Part shown: positions 8,162 to 17,550 of the stretch, piece by piece
How the letters are laid out: each line of letters opens with the position of its first letter
Numbering within the stretch: position 1 is the first letter of the stretch
Assembly: GCA_017882455.1 (NCBI GenBank)
Contig: JADGPL010000026.1
Span: forward strand, 1-41,316
Length of the DNA: 41,316 nucleotides
Source: Solirubrobacteraceae bacterium
GTDB taxonomy: Bacteria; Actinomycetota; Thermoleophilia; Solirubrobacterales; Solirubrobacteraceae
Reading direction: 5' to 3'
Notes under the pieces: generated by a model
Database searches by the model: none
Told to the model about the DNA's origin: nothing
Seen by the model: only the letters and a program-made list of their open reading frames with translations
Position numbers and translations under genes: made by a program

Positions 8162-8431
8162 CTAGGCGGCGCTGTCGCCGAGCTCGCGCAGAGACCCGTC
8201 GACCTCGGCCGCATGCTCGGGGACGTCCGATGCAGCTGCGTTGCCGTCGCTGGCCGTGATCGCGCCGGTTTCACGGTGGATCTCGAGGTAGATCTCCTTA
8301 CGGAAGACCGGAACCTTCTGTGGAGCCTGAATGCCGATGCGGACCTTCTCGCCCATGACCGACAGCACCGAGACCTCTATGTCATCCCCGATCATGATGC
8401 TCTGGTTGGACTTGCGTGTCAGCACCAGCAT
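8162..8431 (-). CDS. csrA: Carbon storage regulator CsrA, RNA-binding translational regulator
   Basis: 89 residues. The first 60 or so match CsrA: MLVLTRKSNQSIMIGDDIEV, then VRIGIQAPQKVPVFRKEIY. It forms a beta-rich homodimer that binds GGA-containing hairpins near ribosome binding sites and blocks or alters translation. The conserved VPVxRxEIY segment carries the key Arg for RNA contact. A C-terminal extension of about 30 mostly acidic residues (SDVPEHAAEVDGSLRELGD) is beyond the usual length. In Gram-positive bacteria csrA usually sits with fliW and flagellar genes; none is seen here. A purine-rich GAGGAAGG lies upstream of ATG 8431. An inverted repeat overlaps its likely promoter. Confidence 0.95.
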   Translation of the reverse strand: MLVLTRKSNQSIMIGDDIEVSVLSVMGEKVRIGIQAPQKVPVFRKEIYLEIHRETGAITASDGNAAASDVPEHAAEVDGSLRELGDSAA

Positions 8432-8456
8432 TTGGGTGCACCTTCCTCTTTACCGA

Positions 8457-8500
8457 TTGGCGACCCGGCGCGACCCCCAACCGCCGGTTCGCCAAGCATA
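8457..8500 (-). promoter_or_regulatory. Inverted repeat overlapping a candidate csrA promoter
   Basis: Arms of 14 bases with one mismatch (8457-8470 TTGGCGACCCGGCG; 8482-8495 CGCCGGTTCGCCAA) flank an 11-base loop. A -10-like TATGCT reads on the minus strand at 8500-8495, so the start site predicted for csrA would fall inside the outer arm. This fits an operator better than an RNA hairpin, but both remain possible. Confidence 0.4.
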
Positions 8501-8566
8501 GTCCCAGGGCCGGGGGAAAGCCATCCTGACTCCACGGTATGTCGCCGCACCGCGCCGCTGGCCGGG

Positions 8567-8594
8567 CGCGGGCACCGTCGCGATGGTGCCCGCG
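8567..8594. repeat. Perfect 10-bp inverted repeat in the csrA / 8646 gene divergent region
   Basis: CGCGGGCACC (8567-8576) pairs with GGTGCCCGCG (8585-8594) around an 8-base loop. It lies 51 bases upstream of the plus-strand gene at 8646. It could be an operator or attenuating hairpin; no T-tract follows. Confidence 0.45.
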
Positions 8595-8645
8595 AGCACG
8601 CCTGCGGCGCACCGGGGCCCTTTCCGCTAGTCTCCCGGACCGCCC

Positions 8646-9200
8646 ATGCCCCGGAAATCTCTGCGCCCGCACCTCAACCAGATCCGCGCCTGGGTGCGCC
8701 AAGGCCGCACCGACGCGTGGGTGGCCCACCAGCTCGAGGTCACCGTCCGCGACATCGAGCAGTTCAAGCGCCAGAACGAGCTCGTCAGCGACGATGAGCT
8801 GCCCGAGGGCTCGAGCGCCGCGGACTACCCCGAGGAGATCGACCTCCGCGCCGAGGACGACGCGCTGATCGCAGCCGAGCTCGAAGCCGCCGAAGCCGAG
8901 GCCGAGCGTGCCCGCGCCGAGGCCGCGCTGGCTGGCGAGGACACCGAGGACTCCGAGGAGCCCAGCCCCACCCGCGCGCGCGCCCGCAGCCGGCGCGGCG
9001 GCCGCGGGCGGCGCTCCTCCGCCCGCAACGAGCCGCTCGAGGGCACCTTCGACCACGGCGAGGAGGGCTACGGCCTGTGGCTCGATCCGGCCATCCAGGA
9101 CAACCCGATCTACGCCGAGCACTGGGCCGGTCACAGGCCCGTGGAGGTCGTGGTCGAGGAGGACCGCATCGTCATCCGCCGCGTGGGTGACGAGGACTAG
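8646..9200 (+). CDS. Conserved-looking acidic/basic modular protein of unknown function
   Basis: 184 residues. The N-terminal 45 (RPHLNQIRAWVRQGRTDAWV, LEVTVRDIEQFKRQNEL) resemble a small helix-turn-helix of the kind that recognises DNA or another protein. An acidic, Ala/Glu-rich helical stretch follows (about 60-105), then a very basic RARARSRRGGRGRRS linker (about 110-125). The compact C-terminal part contains FDHGEEGYGLWLDPAIQDNP and VEVVVEEDRIVIRRV. The alternation of acidic coil and RGG-like basic linker suggests nucleic-acid association, by inference. Codon bias supports a real gene. No ribosome binding site is obvious. Family not recognised. Confidence 0.75.
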   Translation: MPRKSLRPHLNQIRAWVRQGRTDAWVAHQLEVTVRDIEQFKRQNELVSDDELPEGSSAADYPEEIDLRAEDDALIAAELEAAEAEAERARAEAALAGEDTEDSEEPSPTRARARSRRGGRGRRSSARNEPLEGTFDHGEEGYGLWLDPAIQDNPIYAEHWAGHRPVEVVVEEDRIVIRRVGDED

Positions 9201-9245
9201 CAGCTCACCGCACGGCTCGCACGGCTGTTTGCCGCGCTGTGTCTC

Positions 9246-9569
9246 TCAGGTGACGATCTCGCGGCGCCCACCCGCGTAGTCGCTCGCCTCGCGCAGGTAG
9301 CGCCCGAAGGCGGCATCGACCACGATCCCGGCCTCCCACGCCCAGGGATCGACCGGCGCCACCTTCATCGCCACCTGCAGGCACCAGCCGGTGCCCGCGC
9401 CGTAGAGCTCCACCAGCTCCTGCGCCGCGAAGCGCCCGCCCAGGCGGCGGCGCAGCTCGGCCACCAGCGCGTCGATCACGCGCTCGAGCAGCGCAGCCCG
9501 CTCGTGGGGCGCGCGCTGAAGGCGCCGCTCCCCCTGTTGCCACTGGTAGATCGCGTTCTCGAACGACAC
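9246..9569 (-). CDS. Small conserved-looking protein of unknown function
   Basis: 107 residues, mostly helical by composition (MSFENAIYQWQQGERRLQ, then LERVIDALVAELRRRLGGRFAAQELVELYG), with Trp-rich VDPWAWEAGIVVDAAFGRYLREASDY near the end. No signal peptide, membrane helix or metal motif. It lies 30 bases downstream of ftsB/divIC on the same strand, so it is probably the last gene of the eno-ftsB transcript, in the position often held by a DUF501 gene in actinobacteria. It does not look like DUF501 to me. Function unknown. Confidence 0.7.
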   Translation of the reverse strand: MSFENAIYQWQQGERRLQRAPHERAALLERVIDALVAELRRRLGGRFAAQELVELYGAGTGWCLQVAMKVAPVDPWAWEAGIVVDAAFGRYLREASDYAGGRREIVT

Positions 9570-9599
9570 TGAGCCGAAGCTAGCAGCCGCGGCGCGAGG

Positions 9600-9986
9600 T
9601 CAGTCCTTGGGCAGCCCGGTGATCACGTAGGGCTGCTCGTTCTTCCTCATCATGCCCAGCTGGCGGGCGGCCGCTTCGAGGGTTCCGGGCTCGATCAGGT
9701 GCTCGTGCTGGCGCTGCAGGCGCGTGTGTTCGCGTTCGAGCGAGGCCACGGCTGCGCTGTCACGGTGCGACTGGCGCCAGGTCGAGAACATGTGGACGCC
9801 GGCGCTCAGATACAGGTAGACGAGGGCCGCCATCACGCACAGCATCGCGGCGCGGCCGAGCCGATCCCAGCGCACGCGTGCCCCGGGTCGGGCTCCGCTC
9901 AGCAGGCCGCCGCGCTCGCGCCTGCCCTGGGCGCGGGGCTGGGAACGCCGGCGCGAGGGGGCGTGAGTGGCGGAGGACGCGGGCAT
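9600..9986 (-). CDS. ftsB: Septum formation initiator, FtsB/DivIC family
   Basis: 128 residues. A basic cytoplasmic N-terminus (about 1-45) is followed by one membrane helix at about 47-67 (AAMLCVMAALVYLYLSAGVH), then an extracellular coiled coil (SLEREHTRLQRQHEHL) and the conserved end AARQLGMMRKNEQPYVI. This is the FtsB/DivIC architecture; the protein pairs with FtsL and FtsQ/DivIB to activate septal peptidoglycan synthesis. ATG 9986 is chosen because GGGAGGGAG lies just upstream; an ATG 11 codons earlier lacks such a site. Position after eno is the conserved actinobacterial arrangement (divIC after eno). Confidence 0.88.
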   Translation of the reverse strand: MPASSATHAPSRRRSQPRAQGRRERGGLLSGARPGARVRWDRLGRAAMLCVMAALVYLYLSAGVHMFSTWRQSHRDSAAVASLEREHTRLQRQHEHLIEPGTLEAAARQLGMMRKNEQPYVITGLPKD

Positions 9987-10075
9987 ATGCTCCCTCCCGC
10001 ATTCGCTGCACCCGGGCAACCTCCTGCCGGCGAGCTGCGGCTGCCAGATCCCTGGCGCGCGCCTGGGCGTCGCGC

Positions 10076-11443
<1,368 letters not shown>

Positions 11444-12598
11444 CTACCCGGCTGGGGTGGTCGTAGCGCCGGTCGCTGAGCTCGTCTTCGGCGCTTTGTA
11501 CTGCTTGCAGTCTTCCACCACATAGCCGCTGCGGCAGTCCGTTTTGGCCTTCCACTTCTTCTTGAATTCCTTCACGAACTTGGCGAACGCCGCCTGCTGC
11601 TGGGTCGCGGTCAACTGCTGTTTGATCGATGACTGCGCCTGGGCCAGGGTCTGCTGGCTGCCGGTCGTGGTGCCGAGGACCTCGAAGAGGTAGTAGCCGA
11701 AGGGCGTCTTGATCGGCCCTTCGAGCTTGTTCTTGGTCGAGGAGAAGATGGCCGTGTCGAGCGCTTTCTCCTCCTGGCCTTTGATCACTGCGGGGAGCAG
11801 CCCGCCGCTGGCCTTGCTCGTCGGATCGATCGAGACCTTCTTGGCCACGCTGGCGAAGCTCTTGCCCGATTCCACTTCCTTCTTGGCCGCAGCGGCCGCC
11901 GCTTCGGTTTTGGTCAGGATGATCTCGACCTTGCGCTTTTCTGGCGTGCCGAAGCTGGATTTGTGCTCGTTGTAGTACTTCTGGATTTCGGCCTGCGTGA
12001 CTTTGCCACGGGTCTTGAGGATCTTCTGCTGGATCTTCTGGGAGACGAGGTTCTGCTTGACCCGCAACAGCAGGTCGGAGACCGTCTGCCCGGAGGTCGA
12101 CAGGAATTTTTCGAATTCTGCCGTCGAGGGGAACTGCTGGGTGCGGATTTTGACGAACTGCTTCTTGACTTCCGCGTCGCTGACTTTGACGCCCAGGGAG
12201 GGCGCTTCGCCGATCACCCACTGCAGCGAGACCAGGAATCCCAGCACCTCGGTCTTCAGCGTCTTGTACTGGGTTTCACACTGCGACTTCAGCTGCTGTG
12301 TCGTCGGAGCTTTCTGCCCTTTGGCCGGCTTCGGGGTGGTCGCTGCCAGGTTGGCGATGCAGGCCGTGTAGTTCGGCGGTTCCGGCACGACCACCTTGGC
12401 CGTCGGGCTGGTCTTGCTCGAGGTGGCCGCCACCGACATCCAGTGATCGAACGTCGCCTTGGTGATCGGCGAGCTGCCAACCTGGACCACGGCGTTGCCT
12501 GGAATGCCGCCGCCGCACGCGGAAAGACCCACGAGGGCAAACAAAACGGCGCCTAGCGCCGAGGTGAGACGAAGAGCTTTGGACACGACGGCGCGCAC
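11444..12598 (-). CDS. Parvulin-type peptidyl-prolyl isomerase lipoprotein (PrsA/SurA-like)
   Basis: 384 residues. The signal peptide ends in the lipobox LSAC (Cys28), so the protein is probably lipid-anchored on the outer face of the membrane. A SurA_N-like helical region spans about 30-210. A parvulin (rotamase) domain follows, recognisable by KRKVEIILTKTEA, SGKSFASVAKKVSIDPTSKASGGLL and IKTPFGYYLFEVL. A helical segment and a Cys-containing tail end the protein. It likely assists folding of exported proteins. Start: GTG 12598, with no strong ribosome binding site; an in-frame GTG lies four codons later. It sits 48 bases after mfd, where mazG and a lipoprotein gene lie in mycobacteria. Confidence 0.88.
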   Translation of the reverse strand: MRAVVSKALRLTSALGAVLFALVGLSACGGGIPGNAVVQVGSSPITKATFDHWMSVAATSSKTSPTAKVVVPEPPNYTACIANLAATTPKPAKGQKAPTTQQLKSQCETQYKTLKTEVLGFLVSLQWVIGEAPSLGVKVSDAEVKKQFVKIRTQQFPSTAEFEKFLSTSGQTVSDLLLRVKQNLVSQKIQQKILKTRGKVTQAEIQKYYNEHKSSFGTPEKRKVEIILTKTEAAAAAAKKEVESGKSFASVAKKVSIDPTSKASGGLLPAVIKGQEEKALDTAIFSSTKNKLEGPIKTPFGYYLFEVLGTTTGSQQTLAQAQSSIKQQLTATQQQAAFAKFVKEFKKKWKAKTDCRSGYVVEDCKQYKAPKTSSATGATTTPAG

Positions 12599-12646
12599 TC
12601 TAGCGGAAAGATCCGAAGCTGTGCTTAACGAGTTTCTAAGCGGAAC

Positions 12647-15600
12647 CTATGCGGCCTCGCGCATCACAGCCAGCAGCGCGTCCGCAGCACGCACCACGCT
12701 GGGGAAACGGCCGATCCCGTCCTTTGGAACGCGGACCGACACCTGCGAGCGGCTCGCTTCGTAGAGGGCCTCCGGCAGCTCCTCGCGCAGGCGCCGGGCG
12801 CGAGTCGAGTCGAGCTCGATCGGCACGACCGCCAGGCGATCGCCCTTGAAGCTGACCGTCCGCGCTCCCGCCTGCCCGAACTTGATGCGCGCCCGCTGCA
12901 GCGCCAGCATGTTCTCGACCGGCTCGGGCACCGGACCGAAGCGATCCTCGAGCTCCTCTCGCAGCCGCTCCACCTCGGCTACCTCCAGCGCGCCCGCCAC
13001 CCGCCGGTGGACCTCGATCTTGGCCTGCTCGTAGGGGATGTAGTCGGCTGGCACGTATGCATCGACGCTCACGTCCAGGCGCACCGGCTCGGGCAGGACC
13101 TCCCCCTCCTGCTCAGGCTCGGCCGCGCGCACGGCCTCGTCGAGCATCTGCATGTAGAGCTCGAAGCCCAGCGCCGCCACGTGACCCGACTGCTCATCGC
13201 CCAGGAGGTTGCCCGCCCCGCGGATCTCCAGGTCGCGCATCGCGATCTTGAAGCCGACCCCCAGCTCGGTGTAGTCCGACAGCGCCGCCAGGCGCTGCGC
13301 CGCCTCGGCCGTCAGCGCGGCCGCCGAGTCGTACACCAGGTAGGCATAGGCGCGCTCGCGGCTGCGCCCCACGCGCCCGCGGATCTGGTAGAGCTGGGCC
13401 AGCCCGAAGGCGTCCGCGTGCTCGACGATCAGGGTGTTGGCCTGGGGTATGTCGATCCCCGACTCGATGATCGAGGTGCACACCAGCACGTCGGCGCCCC
13501 CGCGCACGTAGTCCATCATCACCGCCTCGAGCTCCCCCTCGCCCATCTGCCCGTGTGCCACCGCGAAGCGCACCCCCGGGCACAGGGCCCGCAGGCGCTC
13601 TGCGGTCTGCTCGATCGACTCCACGCGGTTGTGCAGGAAGAAGGCCTGCCCGTCGCGGGCGTGCTCGCGCTCGATCGCCCGCTTGATGAGCTCCTCCTCG
13701 TACTCCCCCACATACGTCTTGACCGGACGGCGCCCCTCGGGCGGGGTCTCGATCACAGAGATGTCGCGCAGCCCCGCCAGTGACATCTGCAGCGTTCGCG
13801 GGATCGGCGTGGCAGACATCGAGATCACGTCCACCTTCAGCTTCAACTGGCGCAGCAGCTCCTTCTGCTTGACGCCGAAGCGCTGCTCCTCATCCACGAT
13901 CAAGAGGCCCAGATCCTTGGCGCGGACGTCGCGCGAGAGCACGCGATGGGTGCCGATGAGGATGTCCACGCGACCCTCGGCAAAGCCCTTGATCGCCTCT
14001 TTCTGCTCGGCCGCCGTGCGGAAGCGCGAGACGTGCTCGAGCGTGAACGGATAGTCGGCCAGGCGCTCGGAGAAGGTGCCGTAGTGCTGCTGGGCGAGGA
14101 TCGTGGTGGGGACGAGCATCAGCACCTGCTTGCCCTCGCCCGCAGCCTTGAAGGCCGCCCGCAGCGCAACCTCGGTCTTGCCGTAGCCCACGTCGCCGCA
14201 GATCAGCCGGTCCATCGGGCGCGGCGCTTCCATGTCCGCCTTCACCAGCTCGATCGCCTCGCGCTGGTCCGGCGTCTCGGTGTAGGGGAAGCGCTCCTCG
14301 AACTCCCGCTGCCAGTCCGAGTCCGGCCCGAAGGCGTGCCCGCTGCGGCGGCGGCGCTCGGCGTAGAGGCTGAGCAGCTCTCCCGCGAGCTCCTGCGCCG
14401 CGCGGCGGGCCCGCGCCTTCATCGTGTCCCAGCGCGTGCCTCCGAGCTTCGACAGCGGCGGGTGCTCGCCGCCCGCCCCCACGTAGCGCGAGATCTTGGC
14501 CAGCTGGTCTGTGGGCACGAACACGCGGTCATCGCCCTGGTATTCGAGGTAGAGATAGTCACGTGTCACGTCGGCCACGGTTCGCGTCTCAAAACCGGCG
14601 AAGCGCGCCACGCCGTGGTCCTCGTGCACCACGATGTCGCCCGTGCGCAGCTCCGTGAACGAGCGCAGCGCCCCGCGGCGCACTCCTCCCGGCCCGCCGT
14701 GGCGAGCACCCCCCTCCCCGGCGCGCTCGGCCCGCCGGCGGCGCAGCAGCCGGTGCTCGGGATAGACGGCCAGCTTCAGCTGCGGCGCCACGAAGCCCTC
14801 GCGCAGCGACGCCGCCGTGAAGCGCAGCGAGGGCTCGAGGGCTTGATGGGTGACGTCCAGGCCCTCTCCCTCAGCCAGCCAGGTGGCTTTCAGGCGCCCC
14901 AGGTTGTAGGCCGCCCGCTCGCCCTCGCCGCGTCGGGGAAAGGCCACCACGGTCCTGTAGCCCGAGCGCACGAGCTTCTCCAGCTCCGGCTCGGCCTCGC
15001 CGAGCGAGCGCGCGGCCGTGTCCGCCGAGGAGGCGCGCAGCTCGATCTCCTGGCCGCTGGAGAGCGCCGAGAGCCAGATGCGCGCTCGATCCGCGAGGGT
15101 CGAGTGGATGCTCTCGGGGCTCATATACAGGTGGTGGGCGTCCTCGTCCCCGAAGGCCGCGCACACGTCGCTCCAGTGGTCGGTGAGGACCGGGCCGAGC
15201 TCCTCCTCGGCGGCAACCATCAGCTCGGCCTCCTCGCCCACGAGGTCCAGCAGGGCGCCGAAGCGCTCCACCGGCAGGAGCTCGGCGATGTCGGGGCGCT
15301 CGGCGCCGTCGGCCCCCGAGAACGGGTGGGTGGGCATCTGTTCAACGGCGATCTCGGCCAGCTCGCGGTGCTCCACGGCAAGCTCGGCGGCCGGTGCGAT
15401 CTCGACCTCCTCGACCTCGCCGAGCGAGCGCTGCGTAAACGTGGAGAACCAGCGCAGGGATTCGATCTCCACGTCGAACATGTCAACCCTCACGGCCCGC
15501 TCCTCGGTCGCCGGGAAGACGTCCAGGAGGCCGCCCCGCAACGCGAACTGCCCGCGCTCCTCCACCTGCTCGGTGCGCTCATAGCCCGCCCCCACCAGCT

Positions 15601-16135
15601 CCGTGGCGCACTCCTCGAGGTCCAGCAGCTCGCCCACCCTGAGGGTGAACGAGTGCGGCCTGAGCTCCGGATCGGGGACCTTCTCCGACAGCGCCACCGC
15701 GCTCACCACGACTACGGGCGCGCTCTGCTCCTCCTCTGTCTCGATGGGGCGACCCGCGCGCGTGCGTGCGCCCGCGCGGGTCGCCCCGTCGAGCAAGGCA
15801 TCGAGTGCCGCCACACGCAGGCCCACCAGATGGGCGGGCGGGGCGAGATGGGACTCATAGGCCACGCCGCGAGATGGGTAGTAGCGCACGCGCCGGGGCG
15901 CAAGCCACGCGCGCAGGTCGCCCGCCAGGTCGCGGGCCGCGCGATCGTCGCCCACGACCACCAGCGTCGGGCGTCGGCGGGCCGCCTCGTCGATGTCGCT
16001 CAGCGCCGCGATCACGTAGGGACGCAGCGCGCTCGACACGAACGCGTGCCCGCCCTCGCGGGCGAGCACGACCGCCTGCTCGTCGTCCTCGAGCAGCCCC
16101 AGCAGGCTGCGCAGCGCACCGGCCGTGGCGGCCAT
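12647..16135 (-). CDS. mfd: Transcription-repair coupling factor Mfd
   Basis: 1162 residues, normal length for the family. It displaces RNA polymerase stalled at DNA lesions and recruits UvrA. Visible in order: an N-terminal UvrB-like region; the RNA polymerase interaction (Tudor-like) module at RTGDIVVHEDHGVARFAGFE; helicase Walker A GDVGYGKTE at about 640; the DEEQ box (LLIVDEEQRFG) at about 745; SATPIPRTLQMSL; and the TRG region with QIRGRVGRS. ATG 16135 overlaps the pth TGA stop (TGATG), implying translational coupling. A stretch at about residues 114-132 (DGATRAGARTRAGRP) looks like an in-frame insertion encoded by a 54-base palindrome. Confidence 0.97.
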   Translation of the reverse strand: MAATAGALRSLLGLLEDDEQAVVLAREGGHAFVSSALRPYVIAALSDIDEAARRRPTLVVVGDDRAARDLAGDLRAWLAPRRVRYYPSRGVAYESHLAPPAHLVGLRVAALDALLDGATRAGARTRAGRPIETEEEQSAPVVVVSAVALSEKVPDPELRPHSFTLRVGELLDLEECATELVGAGYERTEQVEERGQFALRGGLLDVFPATEERAVRVDMFDVEIESLRWFSTFTQRSLGEVEEVEIAPAAELAVEHRELAEIAVEQMPTHPFSGADGAERPDIAELLPVERFGALLDLVGEEAELMVAAEEELGPVLTDHWSDVCAAFGDEDAHHLYMSPESIHSTLADRARIWLSALSSGQEIELRASSADTAARSLGEAEPELEKLVRSGYRTVVAFPRRGEGERAAYNLGRLKATWLAEGEGLDVTHQALEPSLRFTAASLREGFVAPQLKLAVYPEHRLLRRRRAERAGEGGARHGGPGGVRRGALRSFTELRTGDIVVHEDHGVARFAGFETRTVADVTRDYLYLEYQGDDRVFVPTDQLAKISRYVGAGGEHPPLSKLGGTRWDTMKARARRAAQELAGELLSLYAERRRRSGHAFGPDSDWQREFEERFPYTETPDQREAIELVKADMEAPRPMDRLICGDVGYGKTEVALRAAFKAAGEGKQVLMLVPTTILAQQHYGTFSERLADYPFTLEHVSRFRTAAEQKEAIKGFAEGRVDILIGTHRVLSRDVRAKDLGLLIVDEEQRFGVKQKELLRQLKLKVDVISMSATPIPRTLQMSLAGLRDISVIETPPEGRRPVKTYVGEYEEELIKRAIEREHARDGQAFFLHNRVESIEQTAERLRALCPGVRFAVAHGQMGEGELEAVMMDYVRGGADVLVCTSIIESGIDIPQANTLIVEHADAFGLAQLYQIRGRVGRSRERAYAYLVYDSAAALTAEAAQRLAALSDYTELGVGFKIAMRDLEIRGAGNLLGDEQSGHVAALGFELYMQMLDEAVRAAEPEQEGEVLPEPVRLDVSVDAYVPADYIPYEQAKIEVHRRVAGALEVAEVERLREELEDRFGPVPEPVENMLALQRARIKFGQAGARTVSFKGDRLAVVPIELDSTRARRLREELPEALYEASRSQVSVRVPKDGIGRFPSVVRAADALLAVMREAA
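15740..15793. repeat. 54-base palindromic element inside mfd
   Basis: Left arm 15740-15760 and right arm 15773-15793 are 21 bases each and pair with one mismatch around a 12-base loop. The arms begin CTCGA and end in CCCGCGCG. It stays in frame and adds an Arg/Ala/Gly-rich segment to Mfd. Base composition and palindromic form resemble the elements at 1425-1456 and 28958-28985. Confidence 0.8.
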
Positions 16136-16815
16136 CAGGCGCTCGCGCTCCCCGAGCCGTCGAAGACCGCGGCCTCCACGTGCTCGCACGCCCGCTCCAC
16201 GAGCTCGCCGACCTGCTCGCGGCTCTCACGGAAGCGACCGAGGACGTGGGCGGAGACGATCTCGGGGTCCGTGGAATCCGGGCGCCCCACACCGACTCGC
16301 ACGCGCATGAAGTCCGCGCTGCCGAGCTCGCGCTTGATCGACTTCAGCCCGTTGTGGCCCGCGAGGCCACCGCCGAGACGGGTCCGCACCTCACCGAAGG
16401 GCAGGTCGATCTCGTCATGCACCACCAGCACGCGCTCGAGCGGCAGCTTGAACGATCCTCTGGCCGGGCCCACGGAGCGTCCGGCCTCGTTCATGAAGGT
16501 CTGCGGACACAGAACCGCGACGGGCACCGGGGCGCGGGGCGGGGTTGCCGGAGTGTCCACTACACCGGACGCGGGTGGTGTATCACCATGGTTATACACC
16601 GCTCCGGATGGGTGCTCGGGCACGGCCACCCGACCTTCGGCCAGGCGACCGCGGAAGCGATCCTTTGCGCGTCCGAGTCCCCAGCGCTCCACCAGCGCTT
16701 CGGCCACCATGAAGCCCACGTTGTGAGGAGTGCCCGCATACTCGCGACCGGGGTTACCCAGTCCGACTATCAGCCAATCGACGGCTCCGCCACCGCCACC
16801 GAAGGGGCGTCGCAG
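16135..16815 (-). CDS. pth: Peptidyl-tRNA hydrolase, with probable CTG start and in-frame insertion
   Basis: It releases tRNA from peptidyl-tRNA that drops off ribosomes. The conserved N-terminus WLIVGLGNPGREYAGTPHNVGF, including the catalytic His-Asn, is encoded upstream of the first ATG (16719). In that frame no ATG, GTG or TTG exists between the rplY stop and VGLGNPG. CTG at 16815 has a GAGGAG site 9 bases upstream, overlapping the rplY end, and is the best start, giving 226 residues. Other motifs: PQTFMNEAGRSVG, VVHDEIDLPFGEVR, GLAGHNGLKSI, MRVRVGVGRP. About 30 extra residues (around 72-101, including VYNHGDTPP) precede VAVLCPQTFMN; they contain a palindromic repeat. Without them the length would match the usual 190-195. 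Confidence 0.93.
   Translation of the reverse strand: MRRPFGGGGGAVDWLIVGLGNPGREYAGTPHNVGFMVAEALVERWGLGRAKDRFRGRLAEGRVAVPEHPSGAVYNHGDTPPASGVVDTPATPPRAPVPVAVLCPQTFMNEAGRSVGPARGSFKLPLERVLVVHDEIDLPFGEVRTRLGGGLAGHNGLKSIKRELGSADFMRVRVGVGRPDSTDPEIVSAHVLGRFRESREQVGELVERACEHVEAAVFDGSGSASA
16561..16600. repeat. Copy A of the GGTGTAT/ATACACC palindromic element, inside pth
   Basis: Core 16577-16600 is a 24-base near-perfect palindrome: arms GGTGTAT and ATACACC with an inner ACCATGGT, and one mismatched pair. It matches the cores of the copies at 30057 and 30122 at 21 of 24 positions. An extra inverted half-site TACACC lies at 16561-16566. In the pth frame it encodes VYNHGDTPP, close to VYCNGDTPP that the other copies would encode in the same frame. 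Confidence 0.8.
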
Positions 16816-16821
16816 AGCGGC

Positions 16822-17496
16822 TTACTCCTCGCCGGAGGAGCCCTCGGCCGACTCGCCGCCCTCGGCCTCGCCGGCCGCCGCCTCGCCGACCAGTTCGGTT
16901 TCAGACTCGATTTCCTCGGCCGTCTCGGCCTGCAGGCGCGGCGGAGACAGGGTCGCGATGACCGTCTCCTCGGGGTCGTCCAGGACCGTCACGTCCGCAG
17001 GTGTCACGAGCGCGGAGAGCAGGATCGTCTCGCCGATCTCCATCTCGCCGATCTCGTGCACGATCGACTCGGGGATGGCCGTCGGCAGCGCCTCCACGTT
17101 GATCTCGCGGGTGATCTGCTCGAGCACGCCGCCCTGCTTGACGCCAGGGGCGTCATCGACGCCGGTCAGTTCAACGGGCACGACCGCGTGGATCTTCTCG
17201 TCCAGGCGCACCCGCAGCAGGTCCACGTGGGTTGTCTCGCCCCTGACGGGGTCGCGCTGGGCCTCCTTGAGCACCACGGGGGTCGCCTTGGCGCCGTCCA
17301 CGCTGAGGTCCAGGACCGCGCCGCTGCCGGCCAGCGCCAGGCGCAGCTCGCGCGCGTCGGCGTCGAAGCCGACCGGGTCGGCGCCGCCGCCGTAGAGCAC
17401 GCCGGGCACGCGCCCGCTGCGGCGCAGGCGACGCGCGGCACGCGAGCCGTCGCTCTCGCGGCTGGTGACGTTGAGCTTTGTCGTCGTGGTGGCCAT
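16822..17496 (-). CDS. rplY: 50S ribosomal protein L25, long (CTC/TL5) form
   Basis: 224 residues. It binds 5S rRNA in the large ribosomal subunit. The N-terminal L25 domain shows ESDGSRAARRLRRSGRVPGVLYG, then the conserved VLKEAQRDPVRGETTHVDLLRV. The C-terminal TL5/CTC beta domain follows (VLEQITREINVEALPTAIPESI, EIGETILLSAL), and an acidic Glu/Gly/Ala tail ends the protein. Start ATG 17496. The last codons GAG GAG TAA double as the ribosome binding site of pth. It is co-transcribed with prs, two unknown genes, pth and mfd. Confidence 0.97.
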   Translation of the reverse strand: MATTTTKLNVTSRESDGSRAARRLRRSGRVPGVLYGGGADPVGFDADARELRLALAGSGAVLDLSVDGAKATPVVLKEAQRDPVRGETTHVDLLRVRLDEKIHAVVPVELTGVDDAPGVKQGGVLEQITREINVEALPTAIPESIVHEIGEMEIGETILLSALVTPADVTVLDDPEETVIATLSPPRLQAETAEEIESETELVGEAAAGEAEGGESAEGSSGEE

Positions 17497-17550
17497 CGGA
17501 GGAGACGAGACTCTAGCAATCGCCGTTCATCGGGTTCCTGCAGTCGCCGT

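Noticed and set aside
8957-9010. Another CG-palindrome member in the 8646 gene (ARARARSRRGGRGRR region)
   Set aside because: It is GC-repetitive but not clearly palindromic; the Arg/Ala codon pattern alone explains it.
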